A stretch of DNA of 64,000 nt, taken from Pseudomonadota bacterium. GTDB lineage: Bacteria; Pseudomonadota; Alphaproteobacteria; Reyranellales; Reyranellaceae. Location of the stretch: the NCBI GenBank assembly GCA_018242505.1, contig JAFEBU010000022.1, forward strand, positions 1 to 64,000, in the 5' to 3' direction. Shown in pieces: positions 8,721 to 17,839 of this stretch. The stretch's first letter is position 1, and each line of letters opens with the position of its first letter. A model generated the notes under the pieces. It saw only the letters and a list, made by a program, of their open reading frames with translations. It did not search any database and was not told the DNA's origin. Made by a program: the position numbers and the translations under genes.

Positions 8721-9891
8721 GAAATGCGAATATGCGCTCCGCGGTGAATTGATGGCCCTTGGGGTTGAAGTGGACTTCGCCGTTGGCCGGGAAGAACGGT
8801 CCTTGCGTGCTCCGCTTCATCGCGCTCTCGATGTCGATCGCGGGAATGCCCATCGGTTGCAGCAGCTTCACCAGCCTCGTGTAGTAGACGGAATCTGCTT
8901 TCTGGAATTTGGCCGGCAGGGTGTGCGCACCAAAAGTGGTCGATGGGTCGTATTTCCCTTTTTCGACCATCACGTTCATCGGCAGCAGCGCGACCATGAA
9001 TTCGCTGCCGTTGGCTCTCGCCAGCCTGTTCATTGCTCCCAGGAGCTTTAGAAATATCGCCTCCTTCTTGAGGAACTTGTCGGTGTAGTGGCCGAATATG
9101 TGGTCGAACAATTCGTCGGTGGAGAAAATCGGATCCGACGGCTCGGCCCAATTCTTGATCCGGTCCCACGCCTTTCCGGCGACGATGGCCAGGTGACTTT
9201 CCCTCAGGACCGGAATGCTATAGATCGACTCCGCTCCGACCGTCGTGTAGCCCTTTTTCCTGTTCTTTATGAAGCCTGCTTCGGTGACATACAGATCGTC
9301 GCTGAGCCATTTGGTCGGCAACCCGTCCTGATCGATATCGGCCCAGGCCGTGGGATCGATGCCTGTTATATCGTTGGCCAGGAATATTCCCAGGATGATG
9401 ATCCTAGGATGAAGCGCTGCAATGTTGTGCTTCAGCCAGACGTATTGCTGGTCGGTCTCGAATCCGTCCGTATAGCCGGCGTTCACCACCTGATAGTGAT
9501 GGTTCGCCTTGCCGACAAGGCTGTCCAGAACTGCGGGGTATGTCTCGCTGTCGTTCACGTAGACGCCGAACGTGTAGGAATCACCCAGCACAAGGATCTT
9601 CTGTTTCGTCGGATCCAACTCTTCGGTGCCCCTGAACCGGTTCGAATTGGTCGTGATCGTCACGTCACGGCCAGGATATTCCATCGACGGCTCATGTCCG
9701 TGATAGTTCGCCCGCAACTGGAATGTGTTGTAGTCGGAGGGCGCATAATAGGTGCCGGCAAGCTCGATGAGCTTGGAGTAGGTGAGCTGTGGCTTGAAGA
9801 CCCGAAGGGCCACTTCGCCGGCTGCGCAGGATATCAGCAAAGACATGCCAAGCAGGGCGGCGTTCTTCAGCCAGCCAGTTCGTTCGATCAT
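8695..9891 (-). CDS. Membrane-anchored SGNH/GDSL-family hydrolase
   Basis: 398 residues from the ATG chosen so that the protein begins directly before its hydrophobic N-terminal anchor (residues about 9-25). The nucleophile motif ILVLGDSYTFG places the Ser at about residue 105. The block III Asn lies in FLANDITG near 173, and a C-terminal catalytic His in GEVHFNPKGH. The usual Asp of the DxxH motif is not obvious. Such proteins are often acyl-esterases acting on envelope polysaccharide, but no polysaccharide genes adjoin it. Codon use is more AT-rich than its neighbours. Confidence 0.75.
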   Translation of the reverse strand: MIERTGWLKNAALLGMSLLISCAAGEVALRVFKPQLTYSKLIELAGTYYAPSDYNTFQLRANYHGHEPSMEYPGRDVTITTNSNRFRGTEELDPTKQKILVLGDSYTFGVYVNDSETYPAVLDSLVGKANHHYQVVNAGYTDGFETDQQYVWLKHNIAALHPRIIILGIFLANDITGIDPTAWADIDQDGLPTKWLSDDLYVTEAGFIKNRKKGYTTVGAESIYSIPVLRESHLAIVAGKAWDRIKNWAEPSDPIFSTDELFDHIFGHYTDKFLKKEAIFLKLLGAMNRLARANGSEFMVALLPMNVMVEKGKYDPSTTFGAHTLPAKFQKADSVYYTRLVKLLQPMGIPAIDIESAMKRSTQGPFFPANGEVHFNPKGHQFTAERIFAFLNTHYSVE

Positions 9892-10026
9892 CGGTCGCTC
9901 GCCCACGTCGGCGTCTCCCCAAGACCGCAGCCTTCTCAACTCTGCGGTCAGGGCTACAGGCGAGCGGTTGCCCTCCAGTTTACCGGCGTCGACGCACAAC
10001 CACGGGTGTCAACCCCGTGACAAGCT

Positions 10027-11166
10027 CTAGTTGGCGAGCCGATAGAGTTTCAGCGCATTGTCGCGCGTGACCTTGCGTCGTGCCTGGGGCGTGACGCCAG
10101 CCAGCTCGCGGTCCAGGAATTCCTGCGAGTCGGGCCAGATGCCGTCGGGGTGCGGATAGTCCGAGCCCCACATCACGTTGTCCTCGCCCAGAAGGTCGAG
10201 CAGGCGGATGCCGACGGGGTCGGTCTGGTAGGTGGCATAGAACTGGCGGTGCCAGTATTCCGACGGCTTCATCCTGAGATCGAGGTCCTGGAACTGGTCC
10301 TCCCATTCGAGGTCCATGTGCTGCAGCACATAGGGGATCCAGCCGAGGCCGGCCTCGCCGATCACGATCTTGAGGTTGGGATAGCGTTCGGGCGCGCCGC
10401 TGAAGATCAGCGACATCAGCATGTAGCCCATATGCATCTGGAAGCTGGTGATGTGGGCGGCATGGACGCGGCGTTTGACGAACTCCGGCATCTTGCTGGT
10501 ATCGGGCGAGCGGCCGCCGATCGTGTGGAAATGGACCGGGATGCCGGTCTCGTGCGCGACCTGCCACAGCGGCTCCCAGAACGGATCCCACAGCGGCGTC
10601 ATGTCGGGCTTGTTGGCGACATCGAAGCCGCGCACGCCACGCTTGGCATTGCGGCGCATCTCGGCGGTCGCGACCTCCATGTCGTGGTTGGGAATGTTGG
10701 CGAGGCCGATCAGGCGGTCGGGCGCGGCCCGGCAGAAATCGTGCAGCCAGTCGTTGTAGATGCGCAGCACCTCGGTCGAGGCTTCGGGGTCGTTGAGCCG
10801 GCCGCTCGCGCCCAGGATGCCGTACAGCACCTCGGCCTGCACGCCGTCGCGCTCCTGGTCCTTCAGCCGCAGCGCCGGCTCGGTGAGGCGGCGGATGCCC
10901 TTCCTGCCGTCGTCATAGAGCCCGGTGGAGGCCATGCGGTCCGAGCGGTGGATCACGCCCGGCACATACTCCCGGCCGGCCGAGCCCATGCCGTTCACCA
11001 ACCCGAACTTGGCGCCTTTGACGCTCGTCCATTCCGGACCCTTCGGCCCGTCGACGACATAGGGCATGCGCTCCTTGAGGGCGGCCGAGGCATTGCGCGT
11101 AAAAAGGTCGGGGGGCAGCCAGATCAGGTCGATATGGCCGTCGGCGGAGATGACGTCGTAGTTCAT
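10027..11166 (-). CDS. Amidohydrolase 2 family metal-dependent hydrolase
   Basis: 379 residues starting at an ATG preceded by AAGGAGGAG. TIM-barrel amidohydrolase 2 fold: the N-terminal metal motif is DGHID at residues 9-13, a GDANIPNH-like core is present as GLANIPNHDM, and SDYPHPDG near the C-terminus supplies the last metal Asp. Members decarboxylate or hydrolyse aromatic and lactone substrates. The substrate here is unknown. A 180-bp gap to the EamA gene upstream holds a short hairpin (11313-11332) but no recognisable gene. Confidence 0.85.
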   Translation of the reverse strand: MNYDVISADGHIDLIWLPPDLFTRNASAALKERMPYVVDGPKGPEWTSVKGAKFGLVNGMGSAGREYVPGVIHRSDRMASTGLYDDGRKGIRRLTEPALRLKDQERDGVQAEVLYGILGASGRLNDPEASTEVLRIYNDWLHDFCRAAPDRLIGLANIPNHDMEVATAEMRRNAKRGVRGFDVANKPDMTPLWDPFWEPLWQVAHETGIPVHFHTIGGRSPDTSKMPEFVKRRVHAAHITSFQMHMGYMLMSLIFSGAPERYPNLKIVIGEAGLGWIPYVLQHMDLEWEDQFQDLDLRMKPSEYWHRQFYATYQTDPVGIRLLDLLGEDNVMWGSDYPHPDGIWPDSQEFLDRELAGVTPQARRKVTRDNALKLYRLAN

Positions 11167-11346
11167 GTGCGCGCTCCTCCTTGAGCGATCTTCGCCCTGC
11201 CGGTCGTCCGCCGACAAGTCGGCAAATCCGCAGATCGAAGTCGGGGCCGATCGCGATCGGCGGTCGATCCCGGGAAGATCGACCAGCGGATAAGCTGGTA
11301 CAAGGCGGGCATTTATCCTGGTATCAGGACAACCAGACCGGCGTCC

Positions 11347-12186
11347 TCACTGCCGGCGCAGGATGACGAGCGCGATGCCGCCCAGGATCGCCACCGAGGC
11401 GACCAGCAGGCGCAACGACATCTGCTCGCCCAGCAGCAGGACGCCGCCCAGCGCCGCGAGCGCCGGTACGCTGAGCTGGATGGTTGCGGCCGACGCCGCC
11501 CTGAAGGCGGGCAGGGCGGCATACCAGAGCACGTAGCCGAGGCCGGAGGTGATGGCGCCCGAAGCGATGGCGTAGAGGAGGCCCATCGTGTCGAAGCTCG
11601 CATGGGAGGCGGCCGAGAGACTCAACACCGCAGTGAAGGGAACCGTGCGCAGGAAATTCCCGGCGGTGCCTGCGACCGGATCGGTCACGCCGCGGCCGAG
11701 CAGGGAATAGACGCCCCAGGCCGCACCTGCCGCCAGCATGAAGACGGCGCCCAGAAGCGGCGGCGCGGCGATGCCGGGCAGCAGAAGCCCGACCAGGCCG
11801 GCGAGGGCAACCAGCAGCCCCAGCCATTGCATGCCGCGCAGGCGTTCGCCGGCCGCAAGGCCGCAGCCCAGCATGGTCATCTGCACGGCGCCGAACAGCA
11901 GCAGCGCGCCTGTTGCGGCCGTGAGCTGGCGGTAGGCGAAGGAGAAGGTGACGGCATAGGCAAACAGCATCGCTGCGGCGCGCCACGTTCCGCCTGCCCA
12001 GGGCCGCTTGCCGCGCCCGATCATGAGGACGGCCAGCAGCACGGCGCCGGAGACCAGCCGGATCGAGGTGAAGCTCGCCGCGTCGATCGCGGTATCGCGC
12101 AACGCGATCCGGCAGAGCAGCGAATTGCCGGCGAAGGCCAGCATGGCGAGGACGGTGAGGGATGCGATGCGAATTGGACTTTGCAT
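11347..12186 (-). CDS. EamA/DMT-superfamily transporter
   Basis: 279 residues, almost entirely hydrophobic, with the two repeated five-helix EamA halves expected for about 10 transmembrane segments. The second half ends in the typical LLLGEQMSLRLLVASVAILGG pattern. Start is taken at the second in-frame ATG because the AGGA site is too close to the first. Divergent from the flavin monooxygenase across about 80 bp, so the pair may share regulation. An exporter of small metabolites is likely; the cargo cannot be stated. Confidence 0.85.
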   Translation of the reverse strand: MQSPIRIASLTVLAMLAFAGNSLLCRIALRDTAIDAASFTSIRLVSGAVLLAVLMIGRGKRPWAGGTWRAAAMLFAYAVTFSFAYRQLTAATGALLLFGAVQMTMLGCGLAAGERLRGMQWLGLLVALAGLVGLLLPGIAAPPLLGAVFMLAAGAAWGVYSLLGRGVTDPVAGTAGNFLRTVPFTAVLSLSAASHASFDTMGLLYAIASGAITSGLGYVLWYAALPAFRAASAATIQLSVPALAALGGVLLLGEQMSLRLLVASVAILGGIALVILRRQ

Positions 12187-12265
12187 GCAAGGCATTTCCT
12201 ATCACGGATCGGAACGGGCATCGCGTCCAGTTGTGGCGACGCCGGCCTCGGGCTAACGAGACGAC

Positions 12266-14032
12266 ATGACCGTGCAGGACAAATCCGTCGCCATTTCCCA
12301 TTGGCTCGAGCGCTTCGCCGAAGCCGTCGACCGCAGCGACAGCGCGGAAGCCGCCGCGCTATTCGCCGAGACGAGCTACTGGCGTGATCTGGTGGCCTTC
12401 ACCTGGAACATCGTCACCTTCGAGAATCGCAACGCCATCGCGGACATGCTGAAGGCGAGGCTCGGCGATGTCCGGCCGCGTTCTTTCGCTGTCGAGGGCG
12501 GCGACGGCTGGTTCACTTTCGAGACGGAGGTGGGGCGCGGCCGTGGACATCTTCGCCTGAAGGACGGCAAAGCCTGGACGTTCTTCACCGCCCTTACCGA
12601 ACTGAAGGGCTTCGAGGAGAAGGCGGGCTTCACCCGCGAGCTGGGAGCGGAGCACGGCGCCATCCGCAACCGTGTGACCTGGACCGACCGGCGCCACGCC
12701 GATGCCGGCTTGGGTCTCGTACGCCAACCGTTCGTTCTGATCGTTGGCGGCGGTCAGGGTGGCATGGGACTCGGCGCGCGATTGAAGCGTCTCGGCGTCC
12801 CCGCATTGATCGTCGACCGGCATCCGCGGCCGGGCGACGCCTGGCGCAAGCGCTACAAGTCGCTCTGCCTGCACGATCCGGTCTGGTACGACCATCTGCC
12901 GTATTTGCCGTTTCCGGAGCACTGGCCGGTCTATACGCCCAAGGACAAGATGGGGGACTGGCTCGAAGCCTATGCCAAGGTCATGGAGCTCGATTACTGG
13001 AGCTCCGCCACCTGCAAGCACGCGGCGTGGGACGGGGTGAAGCGGGAGTGGGCAGTCGAGGTCGAGCGCGAGGGCAGGCCAGTCACCCTGCGGCCGAAGC
13101 ATCTGGTGCTGGCGACCGGCATGTCGGGCTTTCCCGAGGTTCCGCGCTTTCCCGGCGCCGACCGCTTCAAGGGTACGCAGCACCATTCGAGCCGTCATGC
13201 GGGCGGCGAGGGCTGGACGGGCAAGCGTTGCGTCGTCGTGGGATCGAACAATTCCGCGCACGACATCGCGGCCGATCTCTGGGAGCACGGTGCCGACGTC
13301 ACCTTGCTCCAACGCTCGCCCACTCTGGTGGCGCGCTCCGAGACGCTCTCCCGCATCGGCCGGCCGCTCTATTCGGAGGACGCGGTGCGCGCCGGCATCA
13401 CGACCGAGATCGCAGACTTCACCGCCGCCTCGTGGCCGTTCGCGCTGCAGCCCGCCGCGGCGAAACCCGTGACGTCACAGATGAAGAAGGACGACGCCGA
13501 ATTCTACGCGCGCCTCGCGGCTGCGGGCTTCCTGCTGAGCTTCGGCGAGGACGAGACAGGCATCGGGCAGATGTATATGCGCCGCGGCTCGGGCTATTAC
13601 ATCGATGTCGGCGCCTCGGACCTGATCGCCGACGGCCGCATCAAGTTGCGATCGGGCGTCGAAGTCGATCATCTCACCGAGACCGCGATCGTCCTGAAGG
13701 ACGGCAGCGAACTGCCGGCCGATCTCGTCGTCTATGCCACGGGCTACGGTTCGATGAACCAATGGGCCGCGGCGTTGATCTCGCAGGACGTGGCGGACAG
13801 GGTCGGCAAGTGCTGGGGGCTGGGATCGGGCACGGCCAAGGATCCCGGTCCATGGGAAGGCGAACTGCGCAACATGTGGAAGCCCACCGCGCAGGAAGGG
13901 CTGTGGTTCCACGGCGGAAACCTGGCGCAGTCGCGGCACTATTCCCGCTATCTCGCCCTCCAGCTCAAGGCGCGGCTGGAAGGACTCGCAACCCCCGTCT
14001 ACGGTCGCGGGCCCGTCCATCATCGGGTCTAG
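12266..14032 (+). CDS. Flavin monooxygenase with N-terminal NTF2/SnoaL-like domain
   Basis: 588 residues. Residues 1 to about 130 look like an NTF2/SnoaL-type alpha+beta barrel. The FAD motif GGGQGGMG follows at 161-168, the FMO-type fingerprint FKGTQHHSSRH at 301-311, and a second dinucleotide motif (GSNNSAHD) from 326. The NTF2-FMO fusion is a known arrangement in actinobacterial and proteobacterial oxidases. The stop codon TAG directly touches the edge of the repeat that starts at 14032. Divergent from the EamA transporter. Substrate unknown. Confidence 0.85.
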   Translation: MTVQDKSVAISHWLERFAEAVDRSDSAEAAALFAETSYWRDLVAFTWNIVTFENRNAIADMLKARLGDVRPRSFAVEGGDGWFTFETEVGRGRGHLRLKDGKAWTFFTALTELKGFEEKAGFTRELGAEHGAIRNRVTWTDRRHADAGLGLVRQPFVLIVGGGQGGMGLGARLKRLGVPALIVDRHPRPGDAWRKRYKSLCLHDPVWYDHLPYLPFPEHWPVYTPKDKMGDWLEAYAKVMELDYWSSATCKHAAWDGVKREWAVEVEREGRPVTLRPKHLVLATGMSGFPEVPRFPGADRFKGTQHHSSRHAGGEGWTGKRCVVVGSNNSAHDIAADLWEHGADVTLLQRSPTLVARSETLSRIGRPLYSEDAVRAGITTEIADFTAASWPFALQPAAAKPVTSQMKKDDAEFYARLAAAGFLLSFGEDETGIGQMYMRRGSGYYIDVGASDLIADGRIKLRSGVEVDHLTETAIVLKDGSELPADLVVYATGYGSMNQWAAALISQDVADRVGKCWGLGSGTAKDPGPWEGELRNMWKPTAQEGLWFHGGNLAQSRHYSRYLALQLKARLEGLATPVYGRGPVHHRV

Positions 14033-14181
14033 CAGGTTGCTGGAAAAGTCGGGAACTACGGCATCACGCGCGGCGATGGGATCGAGATCGGCACAATCCT
14101 GACGCTAACGTACGGTCCCGGCGTCGCCTTTGAAGCGATGCTGCCTGGACGCAGGACTCAAACCTTTTTCCAACGATCTGC
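14032..14181. repeat. 150-bp TIR-bounded repeat element, copy A
   Basis: Begins GCAGGTTGCTGGAAAAG and ends CTTTTTCCAACGATCTGC, imperfect inverted ends of about 17 bp. The interior shares long identical runs with copy B (for example GATGGGATCGAGATCGGCAC). It is non-coding and touches the monooxygenase stop codon. The architecture is that of a MITE-like, non-autonomous mobile repeat. Confidence 0.8.
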
Positions 14182-14183
14182 GA

Positions 14184-14353
14184 GCGGGTTGTTGGAAAAG
14201 TTGGGAACTACGGCATGGCGCGCAGCGATGGGATCGAGATCGGCACAATCTTGACGCTAACGTACGGTCTTGACGCTGATATACGGTCCCGGCGTCGCCT
14301 TTGAATCGATGTTGCCTGGACGCAGGACTCAAATCCCTTTTCCAATAGTCTGC
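14184..14353. repeat. 170-bp TIR-bounded repeat element, copy B
   Basis: Tandem to copy A with only 2 nt between them. It is 20 bp longer because of an internal duplication (TTGACGCTAACGTACGGTC followed by TTGACGCTGATATACGGTC). Ends at CCAATAGTCTGC just before the CHRD lipoprotein gene. Together copies A and B fill the gap 14033-14376; no gene is seen there. Confidence 0.8.
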
Positions 14354-14376
14354 CAGAGCCGAGAGGTTTCCCTGCA

Positions 14377-14859
14377 ATGAAGCGTTCCGCTGTCCGCCTG
14401 CTGCTCTCCTGCCTCCTGCTTCTCTCGGCCGGCTGCACGTCCTACATGGGCGAGCCGGCCGGCTCGCATATCGACCTCGGCGCCACGCTCAATGGGGCAA
14501 GCGAGGTGCCGCCCAACACGAGCGTCGCCGGCGGCTATCTCACGGGGCACTATTCGACGGCGACGCACATCTTCAAATGGCGGCTGGTGGTGAACAGCCT
14601 CAGTGCCCCGATCACGCGCGCGGCGTTCCACGGACCCGATGCGATGGGCACCGAGCGGGCGATCGTGCCGCTCAATCCGCCGTTCGACGGCACCACGCAT
14701 ACCGGCGGCGCGACCCTCACCGAACAGCAGGCGGCCGACCTGCTGGCCGGCCGCTGGTATGTCGACGTCCAGACCGAGAAGTTCCCCAACGGCGAGATTC
14801 GGGGACAGGTATTGAAGACGGCACGCCAAGGCGCTGTGTCATCCAGGATCGCGCGGTAA
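14377..14859 (+). CDS. CHRD-domain lipoprotein
   Basis: 160 residues. The signal peptide ends with lipobox LSAGC, so Cys20 is the predicted lipidated residue. The mature domain is CHRD: ATLNGASEVPPN at about 34-45, then an AAFHGP motif and a C-terminal NGEIRGQVL strand. CHRD proteins are secreted or surface beta-domains of unclear function. It lies just after the tandem repeats and converges, across a palindromic repeat, on the amidohydrolase gene. Confidence 0.88.
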   Translation: MKRSAVRLLLSCLLLLSAGCTSYMGEPAGSHIDLGATLNGASEVPPNTSVAGGYLTGHYSTATHIFKWRLVVNSLSAPITRAAFHGPDAMGTERAIVPLNPPFDGTTHTGGATLTEQQAADLLAGRWYVDVQTEKFPNGEIRGQVLKTARQGAVSSRIAR

Positions 14860-14955
14860 TCCGCGCGCTTCAGCGAGGGATCTGATCCTTCATCGGCATC
14901 GCGAAAGATCCTTCGCTTCAGCACGCGGTCATCGCGCGCTTCGGCGATGGCACGA
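14835..14955. repeat. Dispersed intergenic palindromic repeat, copy 2
   Basis: Diverged relative of 3971-4065: TGTGTCATCC at the left, shared CAGCGAGGGATC and CGAAAGATCCTTCGCT cores, and a degraded right end (GATGGCACG). It overlaps the last codons of the CHRD gene and sits between convergent genes, where it could act as a two-way terminator. Confidence 0.6.
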
Positions 14956-14964
14956 TTGACGGCG

Positions 14965-15795
14965 TCAGTTGTCGAACTTGTAGTCCCAGCCGATCCATTT
15001 GCAGAGCGCGCGGCCCATCACCTTCTCGAGGTCGGCGCCCTTGAGCCAGGGCAGCTCCTCGGTGAAGAAGGTGACGCACTGGCGATAGCTGCAGGGCATA
15101 CGGGTGATGTCGGTGCCCCAGAAGAAGCGGTCGGGACCGAAGGCATCGAAGATGCGCTGCAATCCGGAATGCAGGTTCCGGAACGGATAGGGCGCGGTCG
15201 AATAGCCCGGCGCGCCGGTCGCCTTGATGGCGACGTTGGGCAACTTCGCAAGCGGCAGGAGCCCGTCGAGATTGCCGAACGCGGCTTCGTCCTTCTCGAG
15301 GCGCAACAGGCCGCAATGGTCGATGATCAGCTTGAGGCCCGGATGCGCCTCGGCGATCTTGCGGAACTGCGGCAGGAACAGCCCGCCCATCATCGCCACC
15401 GGAAGTCCCGCCTTCTCAGCCGCCGGCCAGATCCAGTCGAGCTTGCCCTCGTGCAGCAGCGTCTGCTCGTCGGGATAGAGCAATGCCCAGCGCAGGCCCT
15501 TCATGCCGGGGTGCTGGCGCCAGCCCGGCAGCAGCCTGGCGTTGGCCGGATCCTGTGGCGGGAACTGGCCCATCACCGCGAAGCGGTCGGGGTATTTCTT
15601 CGCCGCCTCGATCGCGAGCGCATTCGAATCGGGGTCCCAGCTCGACGGCGGATGGATGAGCGCGGCATCGACGCCTGCCTCGTCCATTTCCTGCAGGAGT
15701 TCCTCGGCGGTGAACTTCGAGACCTTGCGATGGGCGCCGGTCGGCGGCTTGACGGTCTGCCCCCAGATATGGACCTGCGCGTCGACGATCTTCAT
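14965..15795 (-). CDS. Amidohydrolase family protein (COG3618-like lactonase)
   Basis: 276 residues. The N-terminal DAQVHIWG motif (residues 5-12), the mid-protein IIDHCG motif and a C-terminal WGTDITR are the metal-site signatures of the amidohydrolase 2 branch that includes sugar-lactone hydrolases such as L-fuconolactonase. It is last in a minus-strand group: the aldo/keto reductase gene ends only 10 nt upstream. Co-occurrence with an aldose-dehydrogenase-like reductase supports a lactonase job. This is inference from context. Confidence 0.8.
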   Translation of the reverse strand: MKIVDAQVHIWGQTVKPPTGAHRKVSKFTAEELLQEMDEAGVDAALIHPPSSWDPDSNALAIEAAKKYPDRFAVMGQFPPQDPANARLLPGWRQHPGMKGLRWALLYPDEQTLLHEGKLDWIWPAAEKAGLPVAMMGGLFLPQFRKIAEAHPGLKLIIDHCGLLRLEKDEAAFGNLDGLLPLAKLPNVAIKATGAPGYSTAPYPFRNLHSGLQRIFDAFGPDRFFWGTDITRMPCSYRQCVTFFTEELPWLKGADLEKVMGRALCKWIGWDYKFDN

Positions 15796-15805
15796 GGGCC
15801 TGTCC

Positions 15806-16831
15806 TCAGTTCGGGGTGGGCGCGTCGGCCTCGAGCAATTTCTCGCGCTTGAGCTCGCTCCAGAGATCGGCCGGGATCTTGACCTGCATGCGCTCGATGT
15901 TCTGCGCCACCTCGCGTGCGCTGAGCGCTCCCGGGATCACCGAGCAGAAGGCGGGATGGAACAGCGGGAACTGCAGCGCGGCGGCGCCGAGCTCGACGCC
16001 GTGGCGCCGGCAGATCGCCTCGATCTTCTGCGCCTTCTCGATCAGCGGCGCGGCGGCGGGTGCGTAGTCATGCGTGGCGCCCGGCTTCACGCCGCCGGTC
16101 AGGATGCCTGAGTTGTACGGGCCGCCCAGGATCACCGAGACGCCGCGCTTCACGCACTCCGGCAGGAACCCGTGCAGTGCACCTTGCTCCAGCAACGTGT
16201 AGCGGCCGGCGAGCAGCATGCAGTCGAAATCGCCGGCCTGGACGAAGCGCAGGCTCGTGTCGGTTTCGTTGATGCCGACGCCGATGGCGCCGATGACGCC
16301 CGCCTTGCGCAATTCGTCGAGCGCGCGGAAGCCCGAATCCATCACCGTCCGGAAGCGATGATCCAGGACCTCCCGATCCTGGATTGTCCAGAAATCGACA
16401 TCGTGCACCAGCGCGATATCGATTTTCGCCAGCCCCAGCCGCAGGTGCGAGTGCTCCAGCGAGCGCATCACGCCGTCGTAGGAGTAATCGAATTCGGGCA
16501 CGAAGCCCAGCAGGCCGTTCTCGCGGAAGTCGGGCGGCAGCCGCTCGTCGGGCTTGCGCACGTGCATGACGCGGCCGATCTTGGTCGAGAGTACGTAGTC
16601 GCCGCGCGGCTTCTCGCGCAGCGCCGCACCCATGCGCAACTCGCTTCGGCCATAGCCGTAGAAGGGCGAGGTATCGAAGTAGCGCACGCCGGCGGCGTAG
16701 CCTGCCTCGACAAGTCCCACCGCGTCCTGGTCGCTGATGGTCGCGCGAAACCCGCCCATCGGCGCGCCGCCGAGGCCGAGCGTCGTGACATCAAGTCCGG
16801 TCTTGCCGATCCGGCGCCTGGGAAGAGTCAT
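15806..16831 (-). CDS. Aldo/keto reductase, D-threo-aldose / L-fucose dehydrogenase-like
   Basis: 341 residues from the ATG that overlaps the upstream dioxygenase stop (ATGA). AKR barrel residues are visible: the catalytic Asp/Tyr in FDTSPFYGYG, Lys in LSTKIG and His in ALVHDVD. The FDTSPFYGYGRSE and RKTGL-type opening fit the aldose 1-dehydrogenase branch, which oxidises deoxy-sugars to lactones. The lactonase-like amidohydrolase gene follows directly. The exact sugar is unknown. Confidence 0.85.
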   Translation of the reverse strand: MTLPRRRIGKTGLDVTTLGLGGAPMGGFRATISDQDAVGLVEAGYAAGVRYFDTSPFYGYGRSELRMGAALREKPRGDYVLSTKIGRVMHVRKPDERLPPDFRENGLLGFVPEFDYSYDGVMRSLEHSHLRLGLAKIDIALVHDVDFWTIQDREVLDHRFRTVMDSGFRALDELRKAGVIGAIGVGINETDTSLRFVQAGDFDCMLLAGRYTLLEQGALHGFLPECVKRGVSVILGGPYNSGILTGGVKPGATHDYAPAAAPLIEKAQKIEAICRRHGVELGAAALQFPLFHPAFCSVIPGALSAREVAQNIERMQVKIPADLWSELKREKLLEADAPTPN

Positions 16832-17712
16832 GCCGCCACCTGTTCCGCTGTCGGGCTGTCGCTGCGTGTGGTGGTGCGGCGCATGTCGCGCACCACGTGG
16901 AGATCGTCGAAGCGGCGCACGCGGTGCATGGTCGTGCGGTTGTCCCACATCACGAGGTCGAGCTGCGTCCAGCGGTGCGCATAGACGAACTCGCGCTGCG
17001 TCGCATGCTCGATCAGGTCGCGGATGAAGGCCATCGCCTCGGGTCGCGGCCAGCCGACAATGGTGCCGATATGGGAAGAGAGGAACAGCGATTTGCGGCC
17101 GGTGACGGGATGCGTGCGCACCAGCCGCTGGCGCACCGGCTTCATCGCCACCCGCTCGTCGGGCAGGAACTCGGTGAAGCCGAGCTGCCCGCGCGAATAG
17201 ATCAGCGAGTGCTCGCAGACCAGGTCCTTGATCTCGGCCTTGGTCCTGTCATCGAGCGCATCGTAGGCTGCCCGCATGTCGGCGAATTCGGTATTGCCAC
17301 CGTCCGTCGTGACGATGCGGCCGCTCAGGATCGAGTACCGCGCCGGCACGGCACGGAAGGAGGCATCGCTGTGCCAGAGGCGATTGGCGAGGGCGGCCAT
17401 GCGCTTCTTGTTGTCGCGCGCCGCGACACGGCCGTCCTTGTCGAGATTGGAGACATCGGCGAACACGACCGGCAGGCGCAGGTCCGCATCCCGCGCGCCC
17501 GAATTGGCGCCGTCCTCGAGCGGCCCGAAATTGCGCGAGAAAGCGAGCTGCTGCTCGTCGGTGATGTCCTGGCCGGGCAGCACGAGCACGGCATGTCGGT
17601 CCATTGCCGTTTCGATCGCCGCGACCTCGGCCGGCGTCAGCGGCTTGCGTGCATCAATGCCCGTCAGGCGCGCGCCGATGTGACGGGTCAGCGGTTGGAG
17701 TTCGATCGACAC
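16828..17712 (-). CDS. TauD/TfdA family 2-oxoglutarate-dependent dioxygenase
   Basis: 294 residues starting at GTG 17712 after GAGGAG. The iron facial triad is visible as HSD in LWHSDASF and the distal His in TTMHRVRRF. The C-terminal MRRTT holds the oxoglutarate-binding Arg. TfdA-like enzymes hydroxylate alpha-carbons, causing ether, sulfonate or ester cleavage. It is translationally coupled to the aldo/keto reductase by a 4-nt ATGA overlap, so the two probably act on the same compound. Confidence 0.88.
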   Translation of the reverse strand: MSIELQPLTRHIGARLTGIDARKPLTPAEVAAIETAMDRHAVLVLPGQDITDEQQLAFSRNFGPLEDGANSGARDADLRLPVVFADVSNLDKDGRVAARDNKKRMAALANRLWHSDASFRAVPARYSILSGRIVTTDGGNTEFADMRAAYDALDDRTKAEIKDLVCEHSLIYSRGQLGFTEFLPDERVAMKPVRQRLVRTHPVTGRKSLFLSSHIGTIVGWPRPEAMAFIRDLIEHATQREFVYAHRWTQLDLVMWDNRTTMHRVRRFDDLHVVRDMRRTTTRSDSPTAEQVAA

Positions 17713-17839
17713 CTGCTCCTCACGAGGCTTGTGGACCGCGGGCCTCAAGGCGCGGGAGGACCCCGCGCGGCACCGCTCCAGGATCATGGGCGAGTCGGAG
17801 GCTCGTGGTCCAGAAGAGCGTGACCGCCGGCAGCGAGCT

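Noticed and set aside
11313..11332. Hairpin TTATCCTG-GTAT-CAGGACAA after the EamA gene
   Set aside because: One mismatch and no T-tract; too weak to call as a terminator.
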